The translations under genes and the position numbers were made by a program. From Candidatus Bathyarchaeota archaeon (GTDB lineage: Archaea > Thermoproteota > Bathyarchaeia > Bathyarchaeales > B26-1), in contig QMYL01000073.1 in assembly GCA_003662645.1 (NCBI GenBank), positions 1 through 5,852 of the forward strand: a DNA stretch of 5,852 nt, written 5' to 3'. The notes under the pieces are model-generated. The model did not search any database. It saw nothing but the letters and a program-made list of their open reading frames with translations, and had not been told where the DNA came from. Below, piece after piece: positions 5,709-5,852 of the stretch. Position 1 is the first letter of the stretch; each line of letters begins with the position of its first letter.

Positions 5709-5852
5709 ATGAAGGGAGGAAGGGGAGTAGCGAAGCTCATACTTCCATTCACAGTCCCATCGAGAGATAGGGGTGAACCCCTAAGGAGGGATATGGAGCT
5801 AGCCTCCATCTTCGCCCTAGCCGAGATAGATAGGGATAAGGGTGGAGGATTA
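5709..5852 (+). CDS. Protein of unknown function (5' part only)
   Basis: Forty-eight codons run without a stop to the right edge: MKGGRGVAKLILPFTVPSRD, then RGEPLRRDMELASIFALAEI, then DRDKGGGL. The frame is closed upstream by TGA at 5691, and the only start codon between is the ATG at 5709, so the N-terminus is well defined. A weak AAGGT (5693-5697) is the only ribosome site. The in-frame ATG at 5793 has GGAGG only three bases before it, too close, and those bases encode Arg-Arg, so it is probably not the start. A short beta-like segment (KLILPFTV) is followed by an acidic, Ala/Leu-rich helix (MELASIFALAEIDRD) with no signal peptide or membrane span. Codon use (AGG, ATA, CTA, GAG) matches the neighbours, which supports a real gene. 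I do not recognise the family. Confidence 0.75.
   Translation, partial: MKGGRGVAKLILPFTVPSRDRGEPLRRDMELASIFALAEIDRDKGGGL

Overview
The window looks like chromosomal DNA of an archaeon, probably a thermophile of the TACK/Thermoproteota group. The reasons are AT-rich TATA-like boxes at archaeal spacing, purine-rich Shine-Dalgarno sites, TTG start codons, oligo-T tracts without strong hairpins, heavy use of AGG/AGA and ATA codons, and protein sequences of archaeal type (TrmI and GyaR most clearly). The group assignment is inference. There is no rRNA, tRNA, CRISPR array, insertion sequence or phage signature.

Layout, left to right. (1) 1-742, minus: 5' part of thiD, the HMP/HMP-P kinase of thiamine synthesis, cut by the left edge. 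(2) 809-1954, minus: a GT4 glycosyltransferase with a TTG start. (3) 2061-3071, minus: a GyaR-type D-2-hydroxyacid dehydrogenase (glyoxylate/hydroxypyruvate reductase). (4) 3072-3223: a divergent promoter region. (5) 3224-4492, plus: an iron-containing alcohol dehydrogenase with all metal ligands, followed by an oligo-T terminator. (6) 4493-4729: a convergent gap holding an unexplained 64-codon open stretch and an inverted repeat. (7) 4730-5515, minus: the archaeal tRNA m1A57/58 methyltransferase TrmI, also with a TTG start. (8) 5516-5708: a second divergent promoter region. (9) 5709-5852, plus: the first 48 codons of a protein I do not recognise, cut by the right edge.

The genes do not form one obvious pathway. 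Most have their own promoter-like and terminator-like signals and are probably single transcription units. The one suggestive pairing is gyaR and the Fe-ADH: both are predicted nicotinamide-dependent oxidoreductases of small carbonyl compounds and they share a 152-bp divergent promoter region. I see no convincing new multi-gene system. The points most worth a second look are the convergent gap, the unidentified gene at the right edge, the altered anion-hole motif of ThiD, the Fe-ADH subfamily with its leader mini-ORF, and the hairpin over the trmI start.
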